Shown here in pieces: positions 24,574 through 32,530 of a DNA stretch of 64,000 nt. Where the stretch lies: positions 2,418,001 to 2,482,000 of the forward strand of contig NZ_CP147776.1 in the NCBI RefSeq assembly GCF_037300705.1, written 5' to 3'. The notes under the pieces were generated by a model that saw only the letters and a program-made list of their open reading frames with translations, searched no databases and had not been told where the DNA came from. The translations under genes and the position numbers were made by a program. How positions within the stretch are numbered: the stretch's first letter is position 1; each line of letters opens with the position of its first letter. The stretch is from Massilia sp. W12 (GTDB taxonomy: Bacteria > Pseudomonadota > Gammaproteobacteria > Burkholderiales > Burkholderiaceae_D).

Positions 24574-25814
24574 CAAGGCGATTCCGTCAAAACATTTTGC
24601 GTCTCTGGCAAAAAGCCAAACACCAATTGGCGCGCCTTGCACATTTCATAGCCGTGGCGTTCCAGTAAATCAAACATCTGCGGGCTGATGCTGCGCAAAT
24701 TGGTGGGATAGGCGCTGGATTGTTCAATTTCCGCCGGCGACAGCCATGTATAGCCCTCATCCGCAATCGGATTTTTGCTGCGCTTGAGCAAATGCCGGGG
24801 ATTGCCGCCAATCGGCAGATAAGCCCCATCGCCGCCCTGAATCAGAAATTCCATGAAAGCGCGCACCCGCAGCGCGCGGGTCTGGGCCGAAACCACTTCA
24901 ATAATCCGTTTCACGCGCAAGGGGCTTAAGGCGCGCATTTCAAAGCCCTTTTCCAGCGGCGCGCTGGCGTCGGAAGCGATGATGCAAAAATCGCCCTTGC
25001 TGGCGCGCTTGCCGATATCGTAAAACGGCTCCAGCCCCAGATTGTCATAGATGCCGCCGTCATACACATGGATCAATTCATAGGGCGGCGCGTAATTTTG
25101 CACGGTTTCCGGCGCATTCCAGCTGCTTTGTTTGCGCCACTCATGCTCATCCATGCGCAGCGCCAAGGGGCCAATGCCAATCGGAAACGCGGCCGACATC
25201 GCCATCGCTTTGGCCATGGCAAAACCGGGCGTGGTGGCGTAGCCCAATTCATAGTCGCCCAGATGCGCGCCTAAAAAACGGAAGCGTTTGCCGGTTTCGG
25301 CGGTGGCGCCATTGATCGCCCATTCCGGGCTGGATGGCAATTCGCCCAGTGTTTGATGAATGCCCCAGGTTTCGGCGATGGTCTGGGCAAACACATTCGC
25401 GCGCGAAAACAGGTATTGCCAGTTGGATGGGCGCGTCAAGAGCCGCTTTAACATCGCCATTTGCAAATCCTGGCTGGTGAGCGTGGCGCGCAGCTGCGGC
25501 AAGACATAGCCGGCATATTCCTCAGAAGCCGGCCAGCGCATATCGTTGCGGGCAAAAATCAAGCCCAGCAAGAGGCTGGCCCCGGACACGGTGGAAATCT
25601 GGCTCACCGCTTCGAGTTTGCGCTGCTCAGCCAGATAGCGCAGCACGCCGGCGTGAAACGCCATCGCGCGCACCCCGCCGCCGGAGAGCGCCAAGGCAAT
25701 CCAGGGCGAGCGGGCCGCTGCTTCACCCTCTGCCGCAGCGCCGGGACTCGCCGTCAGCTTGACGGGCCTTTGCGCGGGCGCAGGTGGAATGGAAACGCTG
25801 ATCGGCGATGTCAT
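24573..25814 (-). CDS. Patatin-like phospholipase family protein
   Basis: 413 residues. The oxyanion-hole motif ALSGGGVRAMAFHAGVLRYL is followed by the nucleophile elbow STVSGASLLLGL. The Ser is present, but both outer Gly of the GxSxG motif differ (T-V-S-G-A). The Ser-Asp dyad motif is VYDGGIYDNLGLEPF (about residues 245-259). Patatins hydrolyse acyl lipids. There is no signal peptide; the N-terminus is Pro/Ala-rich. It is the first gene of a bicistron with the RelE-type toxin. Confidence 0.85.
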   Translation of the reverse strand: MTSPISVSIPPAPAQRPVKLTASPGAAAEGEAAARSPWIALALSGGGVRAMAFHAGVLRYLAEQRKLEAVSQISTVSGASLLLGLIFARNDMRWPASEEYAGYVLPQLRATLTSQDLQMAMLKRLLTRPSNWQYLFSRANVFAQTIAETWGIHQTLGELPSSPEWAINGATAETGKRFRFLGAHLGDYELGYATTPGFAMAKAMAMSAAFPIGIGPLALRMDEHEWRKQSSWNAPETVQNYAPPYELIHVYDGGIYDNLGLEPFYDIGKRASKGDFCIIASDASAPLEKGFEMRALSPLRVKRIIEVVSAQTRALRVRAFMEFLIQGGDGAYLPIGGNPRHLLKRSKNPIADEGYTWLSPAEIEQSSAYPTNLRSISPQMFDLLERHGYEMCKARQLVFGFLPETQNVLTESP

Positions 25815-26137
25815 GGCATGGCGGGAAATGAAGGAACCGCGATTCTAGCGCAGAAGGACTGGCGGGGCGCGCTTTCGGGCGGCTTGTTTACTCTGCCTGG
25901 CAGCTGTTATCCCTCGCGCAAATTCCTTTGTTGATCCACCGCTGTCGGGCGCCGGGTTATCGCTACGCTCAACCCAGCCACGTTTTTTTGGCCTGAATTC
26001 GGCTGAATAGTCACGCTGCTTGACGGTATTGGCGTAGATTTTGTTTTGCACCTGACTCAAGCAATGAAAAAATGATTCATCAATGAATTTTGATGTTTTT
26101 ATGATATAATTTTAAATTAAAAAATGGAGATATTGAC
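25815..26137. other. Intergenic region with R1 repeat upstream of the Tai/Tae4 pair
   Basis: 323 bases. After the patatin start comes GC-rich DNA, then the R1 repeat (25920-26014), then sharply AT-rich DNA with a TATAAT at 26105-26110 that may be the -10 of the immunity-effector operon. No good -35 box is seen. Confidence 0.45.
25920..26014 (+). repeat. R1 repeat, copy A
   Basis: About 95 bases closely matching 47959-48053 (same strand), and matching 46672-46750 in reverse. Shared pieces include ttcctttgttgatcc, cgccgggttatc, gttttttggcctgaat and the end GGCTGAATAGTCAC. It is placed 123 bases before the Tai immunity start. Confidence 0.75.
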
Positions 26138-26503
26138 ATGCCTGTTTTTCTTAAAGCCTCCCTCTCCTTGCTCACTCTTTGCCTCGTAAGTCAAACATTG
26201 TGCGCTTCTGAAATGACGTTTGGAGATAGCAATTTGGTAAACGTCTCCGGAAAAACATTTTTTTCCGCCTTGCGCAGCAAGGACAAAACCACGCAGGAAC
26301 GGGCGCAACTGTATATGACGGGTGTTTGGGATGCGAGCGAAGGTAAAAGCTGGTGCAGCTTCACCATGTTCAAGTCAGGTACTTTGCAGGAAATCGTATA
26401 TCGTCACTTTTCTAAACTGCCATCGGAAAGGCTGGAAGAGCGCGCTGCGAAGTTGATCGAAGAAGCGCTTTCCAGCCGTCATCCATGTAAGGTAAAAAAA
26501 TGA
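26138..26503 (+). CDS. Rap1a/Tai-family immunity protein
   Basis: 121 residues with a signal peptide (about 1-23, QTLCAS), so periplasmic. The core matches the Rap1a/Tai pattern: [18 protein letters not shown], a hydrophobic [25 protein letters not shown] and a terminal HPC with two conserved Cys likely forming a disulfide. It would block the Tae4 amidase encoded next, which it overlaps by 4 bases (ATGA). Ribosome site GGAGA. The order immunity-then-effector is reversed relative to the locus at 6220-7411. Confidence 0.82.
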   Translation: MPVFLKASLSLLTLCLVSQTLCASEMTFGDSNLVNVSGKTFFSALRSKDKTTQERAQLYMTGVWDASEGKSWCSFTMFKSGTLQEIVYRHFSKLPSERLEERAAKLIEEALSSRHPCKVKK

Positions 26504-26985
26504 AAATTTCATACAAGGAATTAAAGAAACATCATTCCTCTTCTGAGATCTCAGACCCAAGCTTTAAAGATAGTGCAACATTGTATGAAGATATTGGCTA
26601 CAGCCTTGATGCCTTGGTGACACAAAATCCCGGCTACGAAAATACATGTGCAGTAAGAATGAGCTTAGCCTTATTGGCAAGTGGGTTGAAGTTTAAAGGT
26701 CGACTGATGATCAAAAGTGGCTTATATAAAGGCCGCATGATTGAACCAGGAGCAAAGCTTCTGGCTGATCAACTGTCTAAAAATCTGGCGAAGCCACTTA
26801 TCTTTCAAGATGCCCGCAACGCCCAAATCCAACTTGCAGGCAAGCAAGGTGTGATTTTCTTTGACCGGATTGTCGGATATGGTGGTGGACATATTGATCT
26901 GATCGAGGCAAGCAAATCCAGTTTAGTCTGCCATTCACATTGCTACTTTAATTGTAAGCAAGTCTGGTTTTGGGCCTTATCCTGA
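26500..26985 (+). CDS. tae4: Type VI secretion amidase effector, Tae4
   Basis: 161 residues. Catalytic Cys50 in [17 protein letters not shown] and His131/Asp133 in [10 protein letters not shown] match Tae4 (NlpC/P60-like dl-endopeptidase acting on peptidoglycan stems). The C-terminal [10 protein letters not shown] matches the family end. No signal peptide. It is translationally coupled to the Rap1a/Tai immunity gene. The pair is AT-rich compared with the mod and siderophore genes around it, consistent with horizontal acquisition. No T6SS structural genes are nearby. Confidence 0.88.
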   Translation: MKISYKELKKHHSSSEISDPSFKDSATLYEDIGYSLDALVTQNPGYENTCAVRMSLALLASGLKFKGRLMIKSGLYKGRMIEPGAKLLADQLSKNLAKPLIFQDARNAQIQLAGKQGVIFFDRIVGYGGGHIDLIEASKSSLVCHSHCYFNCKQVWFWALS

Positions 26986-27035
26986 GCAAACATGACAGGG
27001 CCACTGCGCCCAGCGGTGAGTAAGCCCTGCTGTGC

Positions 27036-27177
27036 GCCTCACCCCGCCAGCGCAAACAAACTCCCACTGAGCAGCGCCCCCGCTGCAATCGCCACATCCT
27101 GCGCCATGCCCTGCAGCGCCATATAGCGCCCGCGCATGGCGGGGGGCGGGGCTTGGCTGCACCAGCTGGCAAGGCTG
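27036..27177. repeat. 142-bp direct repeat, displaced copy of the MFS gene 3' end
   Basis: Matches 28335-28476 over 142 bases with a single difference (27144). The sequence is the last 46 or so codons of the MFS exporter gene plus its stop codon, in the same orientation as that gene (minus). Together the copies bracket 27178-28334. It is a dead fragment: there is no start and its 5' side is joined to the toxin tip. Confidence 0.9.
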
Positions 27178-27398
27178 TTAAAGGTCCACGTAACTTCGCG
27201 CGCTTACTGATTCATGAAATTGCCCACAGGGAGTTGAAAACAGCAGACTACAAATCAGCAAGCGATGGCATCAAACCGACAAGAAGCCGTTTGCCATTTG
27301 TCAAAACCTGCGCTAATAGCGATAGTTGGGCCTATTGCGTGATGGATTTAGCGGACATGCTGACACCTCTGGAAATTGCACGCGCACGGATTAATTAA
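27178..27398 (+). pseudogene. C-terminal tip of a metallopeptidase toxin (aspzincin M35-like)
   Basis: An open frame runs from inside the MFS fragment through about 73 codons: RNFARLLIHEIAHRE, then TADY, then NSDSWAYCVMDLADML. HEIAH (27213-27227) is a zinc-binding HExxH; the following TADY and the NSDSWAY block resemble aspzincin/deuterolysin (M35) toxin domains found at the C-termini of secreted effectors. No start codon, delivery domain or N-terminal half is present, so it is a truncated remnant, as in displaced effector tips. A 268-residue gene follows 13 bases later. The family call is by motif only. Confidence 0.55.
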
Positions 27399-27411
27399 GG
27401 ATGGATGAAAT

Positions 27412-28218
27412 ATGATCAGCAGAGTCAGCAGAGAATTGCCTCCATTAGAACAGAACGGCATACGTTACGAACAAATCAAAGTGGAAGAGCTTGAGCCGCC
27501 TGAACGGCGTAGCGGCTGGATGCGCGCAAGGGACATCAGCAGTGGTGAAGTGCTTTGGGAAATTCAAGTTTATCGTGTGTCTTACGATGTCAATGAGCGG
27601 GGCGGAGACCCATTTGACATTTACAGTGGCCCGGCTTCTATGGACTGTTTTTTTGAGCGGTTCCGCTGGATGCCGGATCAGCAACATATTTTGATAGAAA
27701 ACGGTTACCGGCGCCGCTATCTGGTCAACATCCACACACGCGAAGTCCGTCCGGCGACGGATGATGACTTTACGCCCGAACAAATTTATCAGCGCCGGCA
27801 ACCGGTTTGGTTGGAACCTGTCATCTGCCGCAATACGATGTACTTCCAAGAATTGGTGACATATTTCACGGGTAACTTCCGGCCAGACTGCGGTGAGCTG
27901 ATTGGTCGCGATATCAAGACAAAAAAACGGGTCGTGTATGAGCGAATTTATACTGTGCCTTTTCGCGACGACTTGGAAAATTTTGTTCCTGAATCATATT
28001 TTGTCGCGCTTGAAGTTATGCCGGGTGAACGCGATCTCTACATCGAGAACCAAGATAATGAGGTGTATTTCTTCGATGTGCGCGAACGTCGTGTCTGGCA
28101 ACCGCCACCTGACGTTTATCCCAGTTTCTATTACGAACAAGTGCGCCGCAACTGGCGTGCACGCTTGCGCTTTTTCTTCCTCGACATCTGGGATTGGATC
28201 ACGCGCCGGCGTTACTGA
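27412..28218 (+). CDS. Unknown protein, candidate immunity protein for the metallopeptidase toxin
   Basis: 268 residues, no signal peptide. Rich in Arg, Tyr, Trp and acidic residues, beta-strand-like with repeated WEIQVYRVSYD, RFRWMPDQQHILIENGYRRRYLVNIHTREVRP and EVYFFDVRERRVWQPP stretches that read like a beta-propeller. The C-terminus ends in a basic/aromatic segment (FFFLDIWDWITRRRY) that may touch the membrane. I recognise no family. Its place directly after a toxin tip is the usual location of a cognate immunity gene. It is intact while the toxin is truncated. Ribosome site AAGGATGG. Confidence 0.65.
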   Translation: MISRVSRELPPLEQNGIRYEQIKVEELEPPERRSGWMRARDISSGEVLWEIQVYRVSYDVNERGGDPFDIYSGPASMDCFFERFRWMPDQQHILIENGYRRRYLVNIHTREVRPATDDDFTPEQIYQRRQPVWLEPVICRNTMYFQELVTYFTGNFRPDCGELIGRDIKTKKRVVYERIYTVPFRDDLENFVPESYFVALEVMPGERDLYIENQDNEVYFFDVRERRVWQPPPDVYPSFYYEQVRRNWRARLRFFFLDIWDWITRRRY

Positions 28219-28334
28219 AAGCACTTTGCCGCATTCCCGTTTCAAGCACACTGTCCCTGAATAAGGTAAAAATGACGCATAAGAAATTACCCAGCCGCCC
28301 GCCCCCCCTGTGGCGAATCCACACTGCAAGCACA

Positions 28335-28476
28335 GCCTCACCCCGCCAGCGCAAACAAACTCCCACTGAGCAGCGCCCCCGCTGCAATCGCCACATCCTG
28401 CGCCATGCCCTGCAGCGCCATATAGCGCCCGCGCATGGCGGGTGGCGGGGCTTGGCTGCACCAGCTGGCAAGGCTG
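28335..28476. repeat. 142-bp direct repeat, native copy in the MFS gene
   Basis: The 3' end of the MFS exporter gene, starting 3 bases beyond its stop codon; matched by 27036-27177 with one difference. Confidence 0.9.
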
Positions 28477-29486
28477 ATATTGCGCCCGGCGTTGCCGGCC
28501 ATGAAACAGACAAACAAGGCGCCGATCAACCAGGGCGGGCTGGCGGGGGCCAGCAGCAGCAGGCAGCAACCGCTGCAATACAAGAGTGTGCCTATGCCTA
28601 AACTGAGACGCACGCCCAAGGTATCCGCCAGACGGCTCAAGCCTTGCACCACCAGCAGCGCGCACAGGCCGCCGGCCAGATACAGGGTCGAGAGATGTTC
28701 GCGCGCAAAGCCCAGATGCTGCACCAGCCAGTGCGCTAACTGCGGAATCAGTAAAAACGCGGAAAACTGCGAGATCACTTGCAGCAGCAGCGCGGCGCGC
28801 ACGCGCGGGATGTGCAGCAGCGGCGTGTTGTAAGCTGATTGCTGAGCTGAATGCTGCGCTGGCGCGGCGGGCATGGCCGGCGGGGGTGTTTCGGCGCCTT
28901 CCTGATCCGTCCCCCAACGCTGTTTGCGCAAGCCCCAGCAGATTGCCGCCAAGACCAGACACAAGGCGCCCAGCAGCAAAAAGCAGACTGACCAATGCCA
29001 GCGCACCGAGATTTCCAGCATCAGCGGAATGCCGCCCAGGGTGGCGGCGGATGTGCCCAACATCACGCGCGCGATGTTTTGCGCGCGCGCCGCCGGACTG
29101 CTGTGGGCGAATAAGCAGGCCATGCCGGCAGCGGCGGCCGGAGCGGCGGCCACGCCGCTCAATACACGCCAGGCGGTAAATTCCAGCCAGCCGCTGCTGA
29201 ATGCCGCCGCCAGATTGCTGACGCCCAGCAAAAGCAGCGCGCCGGCAATCACCGGCAGCGGCGCATCATCATCCAGATAGCGGCTGGCGAATAAGCCGCC
29301 GATCAGGCCGCCCAGGGTGGCGGCGGCGCCTGACACGCCTATTTCCATGCTGGATAAGCGCCAGAGTTGCGCAAGATCCGCCGCCAGCGGCATGGCCAGT
29401 AAAAAGTCCAGCAGGCACAGGAATTGCAGCGTCGCCAACAACCACAACAAGGGCGCCGGGGCCATACCGTTTTGCGCGCGCTTCAT
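28338..29486 (-). CDS. MFS transporter, probable siderophore exporter
   Basis: 382 residues from the ATG at 29486, chosen because it overlaps the DAHP synthase stop by ATGA with GGAGC upstream; a longer frame would run into that gene. About twelve hydrophobic segments are visible, with a central loop of about 50 polar, Gln/Pro-rich residues, as in 12-TM major facilitator permeases. By position in a catechol siderophore island it should export the siderophore (EntS role), which is inference. Its last 46 codons are duplicated at 27036-27177. Confidence 0.8.
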   Translation of the reverse strand: MKRAQNGMAPAPLLWLLATLQFLCLLDFLLAMPLAADLAQLWRLSSMEIGVSGAAATLGGLIGGLFASRYLDDDAPLPVIAGALLLLGVSNLAAAFSSGWLEFTAWRVLSGVAAAPAAAAGMACLFAHSSPAARAQNIARVMLGTSAATLGGIPLMLEISVRWHWSVCFLLLGALCLVLAAICWGLRKQRWGTDQEGAETPPPAMPAAPAQHSAQQSAYNTPLLHIPRVRAALLLQVISQFSAFLLIPQLAHWLVQHLGFAREHLSTLYLAGGLCALLVVQGLSRLADTLGVRLSLGIGTLLYCSGCCLLLLAPASPPWLIGALFVCFMAGNAGRNISLASWCSQAPPPAMRGRYMALQGMAQDVAIAAGALLSGSLFALAG

Positions 29487-30583
29487 GGTTCTTGCTCCGG
29501 CGCTGCGCCGCGCCAGCCGGCGGCGCGCAATTCCGCCGCCAGCATCAAGAGCAAGGCGCGCGTATCGTCCCAGCTTAAACATGGGTCGGTAATCGAGCAG
29601 CCAAAAGGCTGCGCCGCCCCGCCCTGCCAGTCGCAGCGCCCGCCTTCCAGAAAACTCTCCAGCATCAAGCCGCCAATGCCCTCTTCGCCGGCGGCGATGC
29701 GGCGGCCCAATTCCAGCGCCACCGTGATTTGCTGTTGATGCTGTTTATTGCAATTGCCGTGCGAACAATCGACGATCAAACGCCGCCCGTACAGCCGCGC
29801 CGCTTCTTGCGCGCGGCAGGCGGCGCGCACATTTTGCGCGTCATAATTCGGCCCAAGCGCGCCGCCGCGCAAAATCAAATGCCCATCCGGATTGCCGGGC
29901 GTGCTCAGCACTGCCGCATGGCCCTGCTCATCCAGACCGAAACGGCTGTGCGCGGCAGCGGCGGCGGCGATGCCCGCCACTGCACTGTCAAACGCGCCAT
30001 TTGAGGCGTTTTTAAAGCCGATCGCATACGGCAGAGCGGACGCCAATTCGCGATGCGTTTGCGATTCGGTGGTGCGGGCGCCGATGGCGCCCCAGGCCGG
30101 CAGATCAGTGAAATAATGCGCCGCCACCGGGTCCAGACATTCCACCGCCAGCGGCAGGCCGATGCTGCTTAATTGCAGCAAAAGTTGGCGGCTGGCGTGC
30201 AGGCCGGCGCAGGCCTGTTCCTGCAAGCTGGCCGGGGCGGCTTGTAAATCCTGATGCAGCAGACCTTTCCAGCCCAGGCAGCTGCGCGGTTTTTCGCAAT
30301 ACGCGCGCATCACCAGATACAGCTGGTCGGCCACCTCGGCTTGCAGACGCAACAGGCGGCGCGCATATTCCTGCGCCGCCGCGCCATCATGCAGCGAGCA
30401 CGGGCCTGTCACCACCAGCAGACGATGGTCTGCCCCGTGCACGATGCGGCGCACGGTCTGGCGCTGGCTGGCGATTTTGCGCGCCTGCGCCGCCGTCAAG
30501 GGCAATTGCGCGCGCAATTGCGCCGGCGCAGGCAGGCGCAAGCCGTTTTCCTGCTGCGGAAAAGTATCTGCTGCCAACATCAT
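29483..30583 (-). CDS. DAHP synthase, class I, dedicated to the siderophore pathway
   Basis: 366 residues. Motifs of AroG/AroF-type 3-deoxy-D-arabino-heptulosonate 7-phosphate synthase: VVTGPCSLHD, GARTTESQTHRE, GFKNASNG, LRGG..PNYD and IVDCSHGN. The enzyme joins PEP and erythrose-4-phosphate, the first step towards chorismate. Lying between the receptor (6 bases upstream) and the MFS gene (ATGA overlap), it presumably feeds chorismate into 2,3-dihydroxybenzoate synthesis under iron control. Such extra copies in catechol clusters are known; which feedback class this belongs to cannot be read. Confidence 0.88.
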   Translation of the reverse strand: MMLAADTFPQQENGLRLPAPAQLRAQLPLTAAQARKIASQRQTVRRIVHGADHRLLVVTGPCSLHDGAAAQEYARRLLRLQAEVADQLYLVMRAYCEKPRSCLGWKGLLHQDLQAAPASLQEQACAGLHASRQLLLQLSSIGLPLAVECLDPVAAHYFTDLPAWGAIGARTTESQTHRELASALPYAIGFKNASNGAFDSAVAGIAAAAAAHSRFGLDEQGHAAVLSTPGNPDGHLILRGGALGPNYDAQNVRAACRAQEAARLYGRRLIVDCSHGNCNKQHQQQITVALELGRRIAAGEEGIGGLMLESFLEGGRCDWQGGAAQPFGCSITDPCLSWDDTRALLLMLAAELRAAGWRGAAPEQEP

Positions 30584-30589
30584 GCCTCC

Positions 30590-32530
30590 TTAAAAACGGG
30601 TGGATAAAGTAATGCGCAGATCGCGCCCGGCTTCCGGCAAACCGGCCACGCCTTTCCAGCGCGGGTGATAACCAAAGCTGCTTTGCTGCACCAGATATTT
30701 ATCCAGCACATTGTGTATCCCGGCCTGCAATTGCCAGGATGCGCCGCCGGCCTGGAAGGGATATTCCAGATACACATCGTGCCAGCCATAACCGGGACGG
30801 GCTTGCGAGGCGCCGTTAAAACCGGGCGCGGATTGCTGTGCGCCGCCGTAATCAATGCGCTCAATCAAACGGCCTTGCCAGCCCAGGCGCAAGCCGGGGG
30901 CCCAGGGCAGCAAGGTTTCGGCCTGCAGCTGCCAGCTGCGTCCGCCGGCCACGCCCAGCAACATCAGGGTGCTGTTATCCAGGGTTTTGCCATCCAGACT
31001 GGGGCGCGCATCGCTGACTGATGCGCGCAACTGGCTGTGTTTGCCCTGCCAGGCCAGGCGCAGGCTGTAGCCATGCACCCGCACCTCGCCCAGATTCACG
31101 CGGTCGCCGTCATACACCACCGGATCAGTGATTTGCTGACGGTACAGGCTGGCCCCGAATTGCCACGGGCCGCTGCGGTATTCCGCTGTGAAATCAGTGT
31201 TTTTGGCGCGCTCGGCATGCAGCCCCGGCGCATTCTCATACAGCGCTTTCAGATACGGCTCCAAAATCCCCACCCCGCGCAGCGCCCGGCTATGGGACAG
31301 ACGCAAGAGCCATTGCTCATTCGGGCTGTAGCTCAAGGCGAACGATGGGGCGCCGCCGCTGGCGCGGTAGGCGATATTTTTCGCATCGGTATAACTGTAG
31401 CGGTCAGCGCGCCAGCCGATCTGGCTTTGCCAACCCGCTTGGAAGTCCCATTGATGTTGCAGCCACAGGCCGGCCACTTTGGCCTGCTCGTCAGGAGTGG
31501 CGGCCTGGTTGACCCACTGCCGCCCCAGGTCGGCGCGATAATCCAAGCCGGCTTGCCACTCGTGCGCACCGGTTTTTTGCCGCCAGTTTGCGCGCAAGCC
31601 CTCGGTTTGGCTGCTGACATCATCGGTTTTTTGATTGGCGTGACGAAAGTGCATTTCCTGGCGGTTGCGCCAGATGGTGAAGCCGGCTTCCTGCTGCGCC
31701 TGGCGCCACTGATATTGCAAGGTGCTGGTGGCGCGCGTGCTGCGCTGCCATTCGGCAGGATTGATCGGGGTGTGTTGCAAATTGCTGCGCTGATTGCGGA
31801 TGCCTTCATCGCGCACCTGTTCGTGTCCCGCCTGCCAATCATGCGCACCACTGCGCCAGTGCAGGCGCAGGCTGTCCGCACCGCTGTTGCCGCCGGTGTT
31901 CGGCACTGCCGCGCCACCGGCTTTGTAGTCATGCATATGCTGCTGTGTGTGCGAAATCAGCCAGTCGAGATTGGCGTTTAAGCGGCCAAACAAATTCGCG
32001 CTGAGTTTGCCGCTGTGGTTCACGCTTTGCGCGCCATATTTGATGAGCGCGCCCAGATTTTGGCCCGGGCGCAATAAATCTTCGCCGTTTTTACTTTGCA
32101 GGCGCAAAACGCCGGCCAAAGCGCCCGGCCCGGCGGAAGCGGCGCCTGTGCCGGCCTGCACTTCAGCGATTTTGATCAAATCCGGATCAATCAGGAGTGA
32201 ACCGGTGTGGTGGTATGGCGCCTCACCCTGGCGCGCGCCATTGATATCCAGCGCCAGCAAGCGTTCAGACAAGCCGCGCAAATACAGTTTTTGAATTCCG
32301 GCCACTGCGCCGCCGGTGGAAATTTCCGGCGTTTGCGCAAATACCTCCTGCAGGCTCTTGGCCTGGGTGCGGGCAATGCGCGCCGCATCCACCACAGGGT
32401 TGATATCCAGGCTGCCTTGTTCCGAGAGCCAGACATTGACCGGGGCCAATTTTTGTTCTTGCCCATAGGCGTGACAGGTCAGCAAACATGCCAGGGCCAC
32501 AGGCGCCAGCGAAAACACATTGCGATTCAT
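30590..32530 (-). CDS. TonB-dependent outer membrane receptor for the siderophore
   Basis: 646 residues from the ATG at 32530. A signal peptide (MNRNVFSLAPVALACLLTCHAYGQ) is followed by a plug domain (QEVFAQTPEISTGG..IQKLYLRGLSERLLALDINGARQGE) and a 22-strand-type barrel ending in LSTRF with terminal Phe. It imports ferric siderophore across the outer membrane with TonB. It is the first gene of the minus-strand operon starting at the Fur box and is divergent from the biosynthesis operon, so catecholate specificity is inferred. The upstream start extension has no support. Confidence 0.88.
   Translation of the reverse strand: MNRNVFSLAPVALACLLTCHAYGQEQKLAPVNVWLSEQGSLDINPVVDAARIARTQAKSLQEVFAQTPEISTGGAVAGIQKLYLRGLSERLLALDINGARQGEAPYHHTGSLLIDPDLIKIAEVQAGTGAASAGPGALAGVLRLQSKNGEDLLRPGQNLGALIKYGAQSVNHSGKLSANLFGRLNANLDWLISHTQQHMHDYKAGGAAVPNTGGNSGADSLRLHWRSGAHDWQAGHEQVRDEGIRNQRSNLQHTPINPAEWQRSTRATSTLQYQWRQAQQEAGFTIWRNRQEMHFRHANQKTDDVSSQTEGLRANWRQKTGAHEWQAGLDYRADLGRQWVNQAATPDEQAKVAGLWLQHQWDFQAGWQSQIGWRADRYSYTDAKNIAYRASGGAPSFALSYSPNEQWLLRLSHSRALRGVGILEPYLKALYENAPGLHAERAKNTDFTAEYRSGPWQFGASLYRQQITDPVVYDGDRVNLGEVRVHGYSLRLAWQGKHSQLRASVSDARPSLDGKTLDNSTLMLLGVAGGRSWQLQAETLLPWAPGLRLGWQGRLIERIDYGGAQQSAPGFNGASQARPGYGWHDVYLEYPFQAGGASWQLQAGIHNVLDKYLVQQSSFGYHPRWKGVAGLPEAGRDLRITLSTRF

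Noticed and set aside
26096-26137. Full sigma-70 promoter for the Tai/Tae4 pair
   Set aside because: A TATAAT is present at 26105-26110 but the nearest TTGATG is only 9 bases before it, so only a possible -10 can be claimed.
6905-28218. A complete type VI secretion apparatus
   Set aside because: Only effectors and immunity genes are seen; no tss, vgrG, hcp or PAAR genes lie in the window.
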